Positions 9,157-19,412 of a DNA stretch of 64,000 nucleotides are shown here, piece by piece. Origin of the DNA: Actinomycetes bacterium (GTDB lineage Bacteria; Actinomycetota; Acidimicrobiia; Spongiisociales; JAHEDJ01); the NCBI GenBank assembly GCA_024641245.1, contig JAHEDK010000003.1:62001-126000 (forward strand), in the 5' to 3' direction. Numbering within the stretch: position 1 is the stretch's first letter; the number at the start of each line of letters is the position of its first letter. Made by a program: the position numbers and the translations under genes. The notes beneath the pieces are model-generated. The model was not told the origin of the DNA and ran no database searches. It saw only the letters and a program-made list of their open reading frames with translations.

Positions 9157-9954
9157 TTACCAACCGGCGTGATACCCCACGGCAAACGTACCGACCACGA
9201 TCAGGCCGACGACCATCTGGGTCCATCCGATGGTCTTGGCAGGAACCGGCGGCCGCCACATTGAGACGGAACCCCACGCCGCCACCAGGACGGCCCCAAG
9301 CGCGGCGAGGCGTGGTGTCCAGCCTGCCACGGCGGCGCCGGCAACGGCCAACATTGCGGCAACCCCCGTGGTGGAAGTCGGCAGGGTCACGAAGGTCTGG
9401 TCCTTGGCTCGGCGGATCTGCATTCGGACGAGCAGAATCGATGGGACGATCCGGGCGACCAGGACGAGCCACGCACCGGCGGCGATCTCCCAGTCGAGGC
9501 CCGTGGCGAGGATGATCATGGGCGCGGCCGCCCCCAGAGCGATGGGCCCGAGCAGCTCCGGCAGGAGTTCGCGGCCCCGGTTGTCGAGATCGAAGCGGAG
9601 TTGCACCAGGACGAGTGGGATGGACACGAGGAGGGGCCACCAGAAGCTCTCGTCCGCGGTCACGATGGCCAAAGCGAGACCGGCGGCGGCAACCACCGCC
9701 ATCCCGGCCACCGAACCCACCGCGATCCCCGTTCGTTCGAGCCGGCGTTCCCTTCGCCGGTCCGCCACCACAATGCGCAACGGTCGCCTGGCCAGAAAGG
9801 CGGCGAAGGTCGCCAGGCCGAGACCGAGTGCCGGCCAACCCGGAGCAACCACGAAACCCAGCAGCACTGGTTCGAGGGTGAACCCCCAGCCACCGTGCTC
9901 GGTCGGGACCACCACCGTGCGCAGCGTCGATTTTGCGATGGCGGTACCCTTCAT
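9157..9954 (-). CDS. YwiC-like family membrane protein
   Basis: VVVPTEHGGWGFTLEPVLLGF signature and multiple TM segments; start MKGTAIAKST. Confidence 0.8.
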   Translation of the reverse strand: MKGTAIAKSTLRTVVVPTEHGGWGFTLEPVLLGFVVAPGWPALGLGLATFAAFLARRPLRIVVADRRRERRLERTGIAVGSVAGMAVVAAAGLALAIVTADESFWWPLLVSIPLVLVQLRFDLDNRGRELLPELLGPIALGAAAPMIILATGLDWEIAAGAWLVLVARIVPSILLVRMQIRRAKDQTFVTLPTSTTGVAAMLAVAGAAVAGWTPRLAALGAVLVAAWGSVSMWRPPVPAKTIGWTQMVVGLIVVGTFAVGYHAGW

Positions 9955-10057
9955 ACTTCGGACGGTGCAGAGTGTGACTCGTGACCCTAGAGAATACGTG
10001 CGCGCGTCCGCCACAATCATCGCCAAATCAGTGAAATCGTTCTCTCGAGGGGACACA

Positions 10058-12781
10058 ATGAGCAAATGGGTATACGCCTTCGATGAAGTTGACCAGGCAA
10101 AGGTACACGTTGGTGGAGAGTGGGACGGCGTTCGATCGCTCCTTGGAGGCAAAGGCGCCAACCTCGCCGAGATGACGCGGATCGGGGTCCCGGTCCCGCC
10201 CGGATTCACCATCACGACAGAGGCGTGCAACGCGTACCTCGCAGCCGGTGAGCGCTTCCCGGACGATATGTGGGATCAGGTGGTCGCTGCTCTGAAGGAC
10301 GTTGAATCCGCGGCGGGAAAGAAGTTCGGAGACCCGTCGAATCCCCTCCTTGTTTCCTGCCGGTCGGGTGCGAAGTTCTCGATGCCGGGAATGATGGACA
10401 CGGTCCTCAACATCGGGCTCAACGATGAGGTCGCTGAGGGGATGGTCCAACTCACCGGTGACGCCCGTTTCGTCTACGACTCATACCGGCGACTAGTGCA
10501 GATGTTCGGCTCAGTGGTATTGAACGTCGACGACGAGCCTTTTGAGGATGTTCTCGCCGACTACCGCAGTAGGCGGGGTGTTGATACCGACTCCGAATTG
10601 ACCGCAGAGGATTTCGAAGAGATCGTTGGGAAGTTCAAGGCGATAGTTCGTCGCTTGGCACGACAGGACTTCCCTTCCGATCCGATTCGACAGTTGGCAT
10701 TGGCGGCTGAAGCCGTCTTCCGTTCGTGGAACGGAAAGCGGGCGTTCGACTATCGCAACGCAGCCCATATCGCGCACGACCTCGGAACGGGTGTGAATAT
10801 TCAGACGATGGTATTCGGCAACATGGGCGATGACTCGGCGACGGGTGTCGCGATGTCTCGGAACGCCACGACCGGCGAGGCCAAACTCGAAGGCGACTTC
10901 CTCGTCAATGCCCAGGGTGAAGATGTGGTGGCCGGGAACCGCGTCACCGACCCTATCGATCATCTCCGGGAGGTCATGCCTGCCCTCTACGAGGAGTTCG
11001 CGGCGACGGCGAAGAAACTCGAGCAGCACTACCGCGAGATGCAGGACATGGAGTTCACCATCGAACGCGGCAAATTGTGGCTGCTACAGACACGCGACGG
11101 CAAGCGCACCGCTCAGGCCGCCGTCAGGATCGCCGCAGACCAGTTTGAGGAAGGCATGATCAGCAAAGAGGAGGCCGTGATGCGGGTACATCCCGATCAG
11201 GTCGACTTCTTTCTTCATCCCCAGTTCGATCAGGTGTCCCGGCAACAGGCTATCGAACAGGGAGATCTCCTGGCGATAGGACTGAACGTGTCCCCGGGAG
11301 CAGCCGTCGGTATCGTCGCATTCGACGCCGATCTGGCGGAGATGTGGGCGAAGACCGAGGGGAAGCATGTGATCATGGTGCGTCCCGAGACGAAGCCGGA
11401 CGATGTGCACGGGATGCTTGCAGCCGACGGAATCCTGACGAGTCGCGGCGGACGTACCAGCCATGCCGCCCTCGTAGCCAGGCAGTTCGGCAAACCGGCC
11501 GTCGTCGGTGTGGCCGAGCTCGAAATCGACATGGCCAATCGCAAGATGGCGGTCTCCGGAAAGGAGATCGTGGAGGGCGACTGGGTTTCCATCGATGGGA
11601 CCACCGGTGAGGTGTTTGCGGGGCAGCTCAACACCAAGGTCCCGGACATCGAGGATCCATGGCTCACCAAGTTGTTGTCGTGGGCCGATGAGTTCCGTCG
11701 GCTCGAGGTGTGGACGAACGCAGACTATCCCCGGGATGCCGAGCGCGCCCGTGCCTACGGCGCACAGGGCATAGGTCTCTGCCGGACGGAGCACATGTTC
11801 TTTGAGCCGGAGCGCTTGCCGTTTGTCCAACAGATGATCACCACCGAGTCGACGACGCGGCGCCAGGAGGCTCTGGATGTGCTGCTCCCGTTTCAGCGAG
11901 AGGACTTCGCCGGGTTGTTCCGGGCGATGGATGGTCTGCCGGTCATAATCCGGTTGATCGATCCACCCTTGCACGAGTTCCTGCCGAGCTACGAGGACCT
12001 GACGCTGTCGATCACGGACCACAAAATCCGGCTTGCCCACGCCACCTCCCTGCTCGAACTCGACGGCATCCTCCACGAGGTGGAGGAACAAGAGCGCATG
12101 CTCGAACGAGTTGAGGCGTTGAGAGAGATGAACCCGATGCTCGGCACCCGCGGTGTACGGCTCGGAATCATGATCCCCGAGCTCACGAAGATGCAGGTGC
12201 GAGCGATCTTCGAAGCGGCCTGCCAGGTGGCCAGAGAGGGAGTCGATGCCCATCCTGAGGTCATGATCCCGCTCACCAGTCACGTCAACGAGTTGAAGCG
12301 TCAGCGTGAGGTGCTGGAAGGCGAAGCCAGGCTCGTGATGGACGAGCAGGGCACCGAAGTCGATTATAAGTTCGGAACGATGATCGAGATCCCGCGTGCC
12401 GCGATCACGGCCGATCAGATGGCGGAGTACGCGGAGTTCTTCTCGTTCGGCACGAACGACCTGACGCAAACGACTTTTGGAATCAGCAGGGATGACGCCG
12501 AAACCGGATTCCTCATCTCTTATCTCGAACAGGGCATTCTAACGGTTAACCCGTTCGCCTCCCTCGACGAAGAGGGCGTCGGCAAGCTCATGGAGTGGGC
12601 AGTTGAACAGGGGCGGAAGACGCGTCCAGACCTGGAGGTCGGAATCTGCGGTGAACACGGTGGCGATCCGAGTTCAATCGATCTCTGCCACCGGCTGAAC
12701 ATTGATTACGTGAGTTGCTCACCGTTCCGGGTTCCGATCGCCAGATTGGCGGCGGCCCAGGCGGCCCTGCGACACGGATAG
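10058..12781 (+). CDS. ppdK: Pyruvate, phosphate dikinase
   Basis: 907 aa; LLGGKGANLAEM, TSRGGRTSHAALVARQFGKPAVVG (catalytic His loop), GICGEHGGDPSSI; start at ATG 10058. Confidence 0.97.
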   Translation: MSKWVYAFDEVDQAKVHVGGEWDGVRSLLGGKGANLAEMTRIGVPVPPGFTITTEACNAYLAAGERFPDDMWDQVVAALKDVESAAGKKFGDPSNPLLVSCRSGAKFSMPGMMDTVLNIGLNDEVAEGMVQLTGDARFVYDSYRRLVQMFGSVVLNVDDEPFEDVLADYRSRRGVDTDSELTAEDFEEIVGKFKAIVRRLARQDFPSDPIRQLALAAEAVFRSWNGKRAFDYRNAAHIAHDLGTGVNIQTMVFGNMGDDSATGVAMSRNATTGEAKLEGDFLVNAQGEDVVAGNRVTDPIDHLREVMPALYEEFAATAKKLEQHYREMQDMEFTIERGKLWLLQTRDGKRTAQAAVRIAADQFEEGMISKEEAVMRVHPDQVDFFLHPQFDQVSRQQAIEQGDLLAIGLNVSPGAAVGIVAFDADLAEMWAKTEGKHVIMVRPETKPDDVHGMLAADGILTSRGGRTSHAALVARQFGKPAVVGVAELEIDMANRKMAVSGKEIVEGDWVSIDGTTGEVFAGQLNTKVPDIEDPWLTKLLSWADEFRRLEVWTNADYPRDAERARAYGAQGIGLCRTEHMFFEPERLPFVQQMITTESTTRRQEALDVLLPFQREDFAGLFRAMDGLPVIIRLIDPPLHEFLPSYEDLTLSITDHKIRLAHATSLLELDGILHEVEEQERMLERVEALREMNPMLGTRGVRLGIMIPELTKMQVRAIFEAACQVAREGVDAHPEVMIPLTSHVNELKRQREVLEGEARLVMDEQGTEVDYKFGTMIEIPRAAITADQMAEYAEFFSFGTNDLTQTTFGISRDDAETGFLISYLEQGILTVNPFASLDEEGVGKLMEWAVEQGRKTRPDLEVGICGEHGGDPSSIDLCHRLNIDYVSCSPFRVPIARLAAAQAALRHG

Positions 12782-12790
12782 CTGCCGACC

Positions 12791-12848
12791 ACCCGTTCTC
12801 GCGCGGGGATCCGCCCCTATAGGGAGCGATCCCCGCGCGAGAACGGGT
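12791..12848. repeat. Palindromic intergenic repeat family B, copy 1
   Basis: ACCCGTTCTCGCGCGGGGATC / GATCCCCGCGCGAGAACGGGT perfect 21-bp arms, 16-nt loop containing CCCTATAGGG; 10 nt after the ppdK stop. Confidence 0.9.
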
Positions 12849-12889
12849 TGTACTCACGGTTGGCGCCCCGGCCCCCTAGCCTCCGGTGC

Positions 12890-13378
12890 ATGGAGAGAGT
12901 CGTACCCGGTCCCGGTCAGGAGTCCGTCTGGGACTACCCCCGCCCACCGAGGGTTGAGCGAGCCACGCTTCCCATCCGGATCGAGTTTTCCGGGCGTCAA
13001 GTGGCACATTCCGACCGGGCCCTCCGTGTGCTCGAGACGAGCCATCCGCCCGTTTTCTACATTCCCCTGGACGATGTCGACCCCGGGGTCCTGGAACCGA
13101 GTCCCACCACTTCGTTCTGTGAGTTCAAAGGACGGGCTTCCTACTACACCTTGCGCGTGGCTGAGGCCGTCTCCGTGGATGCAGCCTGGACCTACCTCGA
13201 TCCCTCTCCCGGCTACCAGAGCCTGTCCGGTGCAGTGGCCTTCTACCCGGGGCGGGTTGACGCCTGCCACGTCGGCGACGAGCGCGTCGAGCCCCAACCG
13301 GGAGACTTCTACGGGGGATGGATCACCAGCAACGTTGTCGGACCGTTCAAGGGTGGCGCCGGCACACAGGGTTGGTAA
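12890..13378 (+). CDS. DUF427 domain-containing protein
   Basis: ESVWDYPRPPRVE...VLETSHPPVFYIPLDDV...FCEFKGRASYYTL...AWTYLDP motifs of DUF427. Confidence 0.88.
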   Translation: MERVVPGPGQESVWDYPRPPRVERATLPIRIEFSGRQVAHSDRALRVLETSHPPVFYIPLDDVDPGVLEPSPTTSFCEFKGRASYYTLRVAEAVSVDAAWTYLDPSPGYQSLSGAVAFYPGRVDACHVGDERVEPQPGDFYGGWITSNVVGPFKGGAGTQGW

Positions 13379-13411
13379 CCGGCGGACCCGCGTCGGTCTA
13401 GATTCGCCACC

Positions 13412-14197
13412 ATGACGTTCCGGTCCGTGGTCCAGGCGAATAGCCATGCCAGCGTCTCGATCGATCTCGACCAGGGTTGTCGCCTTGCCTCCCTGGTTGT
13501 TGACGGCCATGAACTGCTGGTCACCGAGGGATCGGGCCCGATCGACTGGGGCTGCTATCCGATGGCACCATACGCGGGAAGGATCCGGGACGGTCGGTTC
13601 TCATTTGAGGGGTCAGACTTCGCACTCCCCAGAACGGTCGGCCGCCATGCGATACACGGAACCGCCTACCTGCAGCCGTGGGAGCAAGAGGGCCCGACGT
13701 CGTTCGTCACCGAACTGGGCGATCCGTGGCCGTTCACCGGATTCGTCCGGCAGGAGGTCCACCTCGAGGAGGATGGGATTCGATTGCGGCTGGAGGTCCA
13801 TGCTGTTGAGCGACCAATGCCCGCCTCCTGTGGCTGGCATCCATGGTTCCGCAGGACCGTCGCAGGTGCTCCGCTGCGACTGGAGTTCGAGCCGGGTTTT
13901 GCGTTGAAGCGAGACGCCGACGGGATCACCACGCGAGTGCAGGTGGCGGTTCCATCTGAGCCCTGGGACGACTGCTTCGGCGGGGTCGGCCTCCCACCTG
14001 TTGTTGAGTGGCCTGGTGTGGTTCGCCTCGAAATCGCCTCGGACTGTCCATGGTGGGTGGTGTACACGGAGCCAGATCGCGCGATGTGTATCGAACCGCA
14101 GACACACCCGCCGGATGTGCTGAACCATGTTCCGTTCGTAGTAGAACCGGGGAGTCCGCTGGTGGCGGCGACGACGATCAGTTGGAGGAGAGGTTGA
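13412..14197 (+). CDS. Aldose 1-epimerase family protein
   Basis: YPMAPYAGRIRDGRF, GRHAIHG, CGWHPWFRR, CIEPQTHPPD galactose mutarotase-like motifs. Confidence 0.88.
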   Translation: MTFRSVVQANSHASVSIDLDQGCRLASLVVDGHELLVTEGSGPIDWGCYPMAPYAGRIRDGRFSFEGSDFALPRTVGRHAIHGTAYLQPWEQEGPTSFVTELGDPWPFTGFVRQEVHLEEDGIRLRLEVHAVERPMPASCGWHPWFRRTVAGAPLRLEFEPGFALKRDADGITTRVQVAVPSEPWDDCFGGVGLPPVVEWPGVVRLEIASDCPWWVVYTEPDRAMCIEPQTHPPDVLNHVPFVVEPGSPLVAATTISWRRG

Positions 14198-14198
14198 C

Positions 14199-15185
14199 AT
14201 GGACCGTGTGCGATGGGGTGTTGTCAGTACTGCCGGCATCGGGCTCGAGAAGGTGATCCCTGCCATCCAGCGGGCTCCAAACTGCGAGGTGGTCGCCATC
14301 GCCTCTCGCCGGGCGGGGCGGGCGAGAGCAGCCGCAGATCAATTGGGAATCCCCCTGTCATTCGGTTCCTACGAGGAGCTGGTAAACGCCGAGGGCATCG
14401 ATGCCCTCTACATTCCCCTCCCCAATCACCTCCATCTCAAATGGACGGCCGCCGCCGCCGGGGCCGGGAAGCATGTTCTATGCGAGAAGCCGCTGGCGCT
14501 CACCTCCGCCGACGCCCGCCAGATGGTCGCCGTTTGCGCGAAGGCCGGTGTGAAGTTCATGGAGGCTTTCATGTACCGGCTGCATCCGTCCTGGGTGAAG
14601 GTGAAACAGCTGGTTTCTTCCGGAGCGATTGGAGAGCTTCGGGCGATCCAGACCCGCTTCGCCTATTTCAACGATGATCCGGACAACATTCGCAACCGGC
14701 TCGAAACGGGAGGTGGGGCTCTGATGGACATTGGCTGCTACGCCATCAACCTGTCGAGGATGCTATTCGGGAGCGAGCCGACCGGCGTTTCGGCAGCCGT
14801 CAGTCGGGATCCAGGCTCGGGCGTCGATATTCTCACTTCCGCTTTGCTCGAATTCGGAGCCGGCCAGGCTACGTTCACGGTGTCTACACAGGCCGAGCCC
14901 GACCAGCGGGTTCACCTCATGGGAACTGCCGGGCGCATCGAGGTCGAGATACCCTTCAACATCCCACCCGCTGCCGAGACCCGTGTATTCGTGACGGGCG
15001 GCGGCAACCCGCCGACGGATCCCGACACGGTCACGATCACTTTCCCCGCCGTCGATCAGTACACAATCCAGGCCGAGCTGTTCGCCGGCGCGATCCTCGA
15101 TGACTCCGCAGTGCCGACGCCCCCGGAGGATGGGGTTGCCAATATGGAAGTCATTGAGCGGGTCTTTGCGGCGGCCACCGGGTAG
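14199..15185 (+). CDS. Gfo/Idh/MocA family oxidoreductase
   Basis: Rossmann start RWGVVSTAGIG; GKHVLCEKPLALT; FMEAFMYRLHP. Confidence 0.93.
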   Translation: MDRVRWGVVSTAGIGLEKVIPAIQRAPNCEVVAIASRRAGRARAAADQLGIPLSFGSYEELVNAEGIDALYIPLPNHLHLKWTAAAAGAGKHVLCEKPLALTSADARQMVAVCAKAGVKFMEAFMYRLHPSWVKVKQLVSSGAIGELRAIQTRFAYFNDDPDNIRNRLETGGGALMDIGCYAINLSRMLFGSEPTGVSAAVSRDPGSGVDILTSALLEFGAGQATFTVSTQAEPDQRVHLMGTAGRIEVEIPFNIPPAAETRVFVTGGGNPPTDPDTVTITFPAVDQYTIQAELFAGAILDDSAVPTPPEDGVANMEVIERVFAAATG

Positions 15186-15253
15186 GAAGCCCGCGTATTG
15201 CCTGCACCGATGCCGGCAACGCCCAGAACTCCGACGCCGGCACCCCGGCCTGA

Positions 15254-16444
15254 TTAGAGGTCGAGATCCATCGTCGCGCTGGTCCAGGCTCCACCGGCGG
15301 AACTTGATTCGATTGCGGCTTCCACGAACTTCGTGCCGAGAACCCCGTCCAAGGCGTTCGGGAAGTGCATGGCGAGCGGGTCGGCGGGTACGCCGGAGCG
15401 CCGCGCCGCGATCGCCTCGGCCGCATCGGAATATACGTTTGCGAAGCCTTCATGGAAGCCTTCGGGGTGTCCTGCGACGATGCGGCTGGCGCGGGCGGCC
15501 AGAGGGAGAGTGCCCGGCCCATTGGGAGTTCGGACCTGGGCCGGACCATCGAGGGGTTTGAAGATCAGGTCGGTCGGTTGCTCCTGCATCCATTCGATCG
15601 TGCCGGCGGTTCCGGATGCTCGGATGCGGAGGCAGTTCTCGACGCCGGCTGCGGCCTGGGTGACCCAGAAGCTCCCCCTTGCACCATTGTCAAAGCGGAG
15701 CATGGCCGAGGCATAATCGTCGACGAGCCGGTTGGGGACGATGTGGCCGATCTCGGCGGCGACCTCCGACACCTCCAATCCGGTTACGAACCGGATGAGG
15801 TTGTGGGCGTGGGTTCCGATGTCGCCCATCACCAGTGAGGGCCCTCCTCTGACCGGGTCGTAGCGCCACGGCAGACCTTCCCGAGGTTCTGGATCATGTT
15901 CATCGGCTTTGCCGCCCTGCACGTACTCGACCTGCACCAGTCTGATTTCGCCGAGTTGCCCGCTCTCGACCATGGCCCGTGCTTGTCGCACCATCGCGTA
16001 CCCCGTGTAGTTGTGCGTCAGACAGAAGACGAGACCAGACGTCTTGACGTGCTCGAGCACGTCAAGAGCTTCCTCGAGTGTGTTGGTGATGGGTTTGTCA
16101 CAGATGACGTCGAACCCACGATCCATGGCTGCAATCGAATAGGCGTGGTGACTGTCGTTCGGGGTCATGATGGCAACGACATCGGCACCGTCCTGGCGGG
16201 CTGCTTCGGATTCCAACAGCTCGAGAACCTCTCCGTAAGCCCGGTCTGCATCGATGCCGATTGCCCGTCCTGCAGCACGAGACCGGTCGGGATCGGATGC
16301 CAGAACACCGGCAACAAGCTCATACCGATTGTCCAGTCGGGCTGCCGCCCGATGCGTCGCGCCGATGAAGCTTGCCGGTCCGCCGCCGACGACGGCGAGA
16401 CGGAGGCGCCGGCCCATCATCTCAATCACAGGATTTCTGTTCAT
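15254..16444 (-). CDS. Gfo/Idh/MocA family oxidoreductase
   Basis: LAVVGGGPASFIGATHRAAARLD; DVICDKPITNTLEEA; LVMGDIGTHAHNL. Confidence 0.92.
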   Translation of the reverse strand: MNRNPVIEMMGRRLRLAVVGGGPASFIGATHRAAARLDNRYELVAGVLASDPDRSRAAGRAIGIDADRAYGEVLELLESEAARQDGADVVAIMTPNDSHHAYSIAAMDRGFDVICDKPITNTLEEALDVLEHVKTSGLVFCLTHNYTGYAMVRQARAMVESGQLGEIRLVQVEYVQGGKADEHDPEPREGLPWRYDPVRGGPSLVMGDIGTHAHNLIRFVTGLEVSEVAAEIGHIVPNRLVDDYASAMLRFDNGARGSFWVTQAAAGVENCLRIRASGTAGTIEWMQEQPTDLIFKPLDGPAQVRTPNGPGTLPLAARASRIVAGHPEGFHEGFANVYSDAAEAIAARRSGVPADPLAMHFPNALDGVLGTKFVEAAIESSSAGGAWTSATMDLDL

Positions 16445-16569
16445 CTCCATCCGATGTGTGAGCGTAACTGTCGAAGCAATCGGAACACACCATAGATCTG
16501 CCGGCTCGAGTGGGGTGCCGGAGCCCCGCCCACGGATCAAGGCGTCGGTGAGTGGACCAGAATGGCCGC

Positions 16570-17979
16570 ATGGCCGAGTACGACGCCGTGGTAATTGGTT
16601 CGGGCCCCAATGGTCTGGCGGCTGCAGTGGTTCTGGCGCAATCCGAACGGCGGGTCCTGGTTATCGAGGGCTCGGACCGGATCGGCGGAGGAACGCGCAC
16701 AGAAGAGATGACGCTTCCGGGTTTTCTACACGACGTTTGCTCTGCGATCCACCCGCTCGGTATGGCTTCGCCCTTCTTTCGGGAGATCGGCGCCGGCGAC
16801 TGGGTCCATCCCGAGATTCCCGTCACTCATCCGCTCGACGGTGGGAACGTCGGTGCCATCTTTCGAAGCTTCGCCGACACCGTCGCTGGTCTGGCCGCGG
16901 ACGGGCCGCGCTATCGCCGTCGAGTCGGCCGGCTCGTCGAGAGTGCGCACGATGTGATTGGCCAGGTGCTCGGCCCGCTGCGGTTACCTCCTCCGCATCC
17001 GGTGAAGTTGGGCCGATTTGGCCTGCCGGGCCTTCTCCCTGCCTCAACGCTTGTGCGGGGTCTGCAGACCGACTCGGCCCGGGCGCTCTACGCCGGTATG
17101 GCAGCTCATGCCATAGCTCCCTTCAACCACCCGCTCACGGGCGCGGTGGCTTCGATCTTCGCGGTGACGGCTCACGCCTACGGTTGGCCCATGGTGCGGG
17201 GTGGCTCGCAGCGACTTGCCGAGGAGTTGGCCGCCCGAGTTGTCAACGGTGGTGGAACCGTGGAGACGGGGAGAATCATCCGGTCGTTGGACGAGATCCC
17301 CCCGGCACCGATCGTCATGCTCGACGTGATGCCCGACGCAGCGCTGCGCATCGGTGGCAGTCGGTTGAATGGTGCGTCGACGCGCCGCCTCAGCCGCCGG
17401 AAGACTGGGCCGGGGGCGTTCAAGGTGGACTGGGCTCTCGACGGACCGATTCCGTGGGCAGACGAGGCGAGCGGACGGGCCGGAACCGTACATGTCGGCG
17501 GGACCTATGAGGAGGTGGCGGCTGCCGAGGCGGCCGTCCACGCCGGCCGTCATCCCGATCGTCCCTTTGTCATCGTCGCCCAACAGTCGCTGTTCGACCA
17601 GACCCGAGCCCCCGCCGGCAAGCACACCGCCTGGGGGTACTGTCACGTACCCGCCCGATCCGATCGTGATATGACCGGATCGATCGAGGCACAAATCGAG
17701 CGCTTTGCCCCCGGGTTCCGTGACCTGATCTTGGCGAGACACGTGATGGGACCCACCGCCTTCGAGGATTACAACCCCAACTACGTTGGAGGCGACATTG
17801 CCGGGGGAGCGTTCGGCGTTGGCCGGATCCTCCAGTTCGGGGAGACGAAACCCTATCGAATCGGCGACGGTTTGTACCTGTGTTCGTCGGCGACTCCGCC
17901 GGGCGCCGGCGTGCACGGCATGTGCGGATATCACGCGGCGCGGGCCGCCATCACGGTGGCGTCCCGGTCGGCCGGGTAG
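16570..17979 (+). CDS. FAD-dependent oxidoreductase, phytoene desaturase-like (NAD(P)/FAD)
   Basis: MAEYDAVVIGSGPNGLAAAVVLAQSERRVLVIEGSDRIGGG dinucleotide-binding motif; CrtI-type C-terminus. Confidence 0.9.
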   Translation: MAEYDAVVIGSGPNGLAAAVVLAQSERRVLVIEGSDRIGGGTRTEEMTLPGFLHDVCSAIHPLGMASPFFREIGAGDWVHPEIPVTHPLDGGNVGAIFRSFADTVAGLAADGPRYRRRVGRLVESAHDVIGQVLGPLRLPPPHPVKLGRFGLPGLLPASTLVRGLQTDSARALYAGMAAHAIAPFNHPLTGAVASIFAVTAHAYGWPMVRGGSQRLAEELAARVVNGGGTVETGRIIRSLDEIPPAPIVMLDVMPDAALRIGGSRLNGASTRRLSRRKTGPGAFKVDWALDGPIPWADEASGRAGTVHVGGTYEEVAAAEAAVHAGRHPDRPFVIVAQQSLFDQTRAPAGKHTAWGYCHVPARSDRDMTGSIEAQIERFAPGFRDLILARHVMGPTAFEDYNPNYVGGDIAGGAFGVGRILQFGETKPYRIGDGLYLCSSATPPGAGVHGMCGYHAARAAITVASRSAG

Positions 17980-17986
17980 CGCAGTC

Positions 17987-18616
17987 TCACCCCGGTGGTC
18001 GATGCGAGGGCCGGCGGGGGTCGAGGCGCTCTATGCGGCTCCGAATCTCACAACCCGCCAGATGATCGTTGACCAGGCCCATCGCTTGCATGAAGGCGTA
18101 GACGGTGGTCGGGCCCACGAACGACCACCCCCGTCTCTTGAGATCCTTGCTCAGTGCAGTGGAGGCATCGGTCAGGGCCGGTAGGTCTTCGAGGTCTCGC
18201 GGCGCCGGTTGCGGTGGCGGCGCCTGGCCCCACACGTAGGAGGAAAGCGATCCGAACTCGTCGATCAGGGCGAGCGCCCTGCCGGCGTTGTTGATCGTCG
18301 ATTCGATCTTCCCGCGGTGTCGCACGATGCCGGCGTCGCCCAGCAATCGCTCCACGGCGTCGGATCCGAACGAGGCGACGGTCGGGATGTCGAATCCGGC
18401 AAACGCGGCCCGGAAGTTTTCGCGCTTGCGGAGGATCGTGATCCAGGCCAGTCCGGCCTGAAACCCTTCGAGGCAGAGTTTCTCGAACAGTCGCGTGTCG
18501 TCGCGAGACGGGAATCCCCATTCGGTGTCGTGGTACGAGAGGTACAGAGGGTCTGAACCGGCCCACAGGCAGCGGGCCGTCCCGTCCTCCCCCAGGAGAA
18601 TGCTCGAAAACGCCAT
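17987..18616 (-). CDS. tag: DNA-3-methyladenine glycosylase I
   Basis: RCLWAGSDPLYLSYHDTEWGFP, FEKLCLEGFQAGLAWITILRKRENFR, VGPTTVYAFMQAMGLVNDHL. Confidence 0.95.
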   Translation of the reverse strand: MAFSSILLGEDGTARCLWAGSDPLYLSYHDTEWGFPSRDDTRLFEKLCLEGFQAGLAWITILRKRENFRAAFAGFDIPTVASFGSDAVERLLGDAGIVRHRGKIESTINNAGRALALIDEFGSLSSYVWGQAPPPQPAPRDLEDLPALTDASTALSKDLKRRGWSFVGPTTVYAFMQAMGLVNDHLAGCEIRSRIERLDPRRPSHRPPG

Positions 18617-18634
18617 CGTCCGATCGTACCCCGG

Positions 18635-19207
18635 CTATTTCCGGCGCAGCTTGTCCATGACGAACAGCGCCCCCAGCGCAACCCAGATCCAGGCAAGGTC
18701 TCCCGGTCCGCTCGTTCCGGTTGCGTCGGCCCGGTACTGAAGTTCGATCAGCCGGTAGTCGGCCGTCTTGTCGATCAGTTCATCGTCGGAGAGGCGTCGG
18801 GGGTCGAGCCCGGCCACCGATGCGGCAAAACCGCTGGCAATGAGGATGTCGCGAATTATCGAAATCCGGAGCGGGTGGTCGGAGACGTCTGTTGCTTCGG
18901 CGAGCCATCGTCCATCGGGGAGCCAGACCTCGACGGCGGGACCGGCCAGCACGTTGCGGTACCAATCGGCCCGGGCGCCGAATCCGGCGAGCACGTATAC
19001 CGACGATTGGGATGGCGCATAGTTGAGCGGCGTGAGGTGTCGAGCCCCGGTCTTTCGCCCCGTGTGAGCGAGGACCAGGATTCTCCCTCCAACGGTCGGC
19101 CAGACGTTGATGAGCCGTCGGAGACCCAGTCTCCACATCGGGATCATGATCCAGCGATTCAGCCTCTTGAACCATTTCTGGAGCATGGCGGCGGTTGTGT
19201 CATCCAT
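18635..19207 (-). CDS. Nitroreductase/deazaflavin-dependent (F420) oxidoreductase family protein
   Basis: LAHTGRKTGARHLTPLNY...WYRNVLAGPAVEVWL pattern of the DDN/DUF385 family. Confidence 0.82.
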   Translation of the reverse strand: MDDTTAAMLQKWFKRLNRWIMIPMWRLGLRRLINVWPTVGGRILVLAHTGRKTGARHLTPLNYAPSQSSVYVLAGFGARADWYRNVLAGPAVEVWLPDGRWLAEATDVSDHPLRISIIRDILIASGFAASVAGLDPRRLSDDELIDKTADYRLIELQYRADATGTSGPGDLAWIWVALGALFVMDKLRRK

Positions 19208-19412
19208 TTGCGAGTCCTCCGGTCTCAGCCTGCCACGAAGCCCGGTGAAGCGCCAGGGGACAAAGGACCGAACAGGTGCGTTCGTGCGTCGATGTGCGGC
19301 GGTATTCGCCCGGGAGTGACGCAAGAACAGGCATCCGACCGTCGCTTAACAACTGCGAAACAACCCGGCGGAGGCTTCCGTTTGAGCTGCCGTTGGACGT
19401 AAGGTGTCGCCC

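Noticed and set aside
11084-12469. 461-aa minus-strand ORF opposite ppdK
   Set aside because: Shadow ORF of a conserved PPDK CDS; no domain signal.
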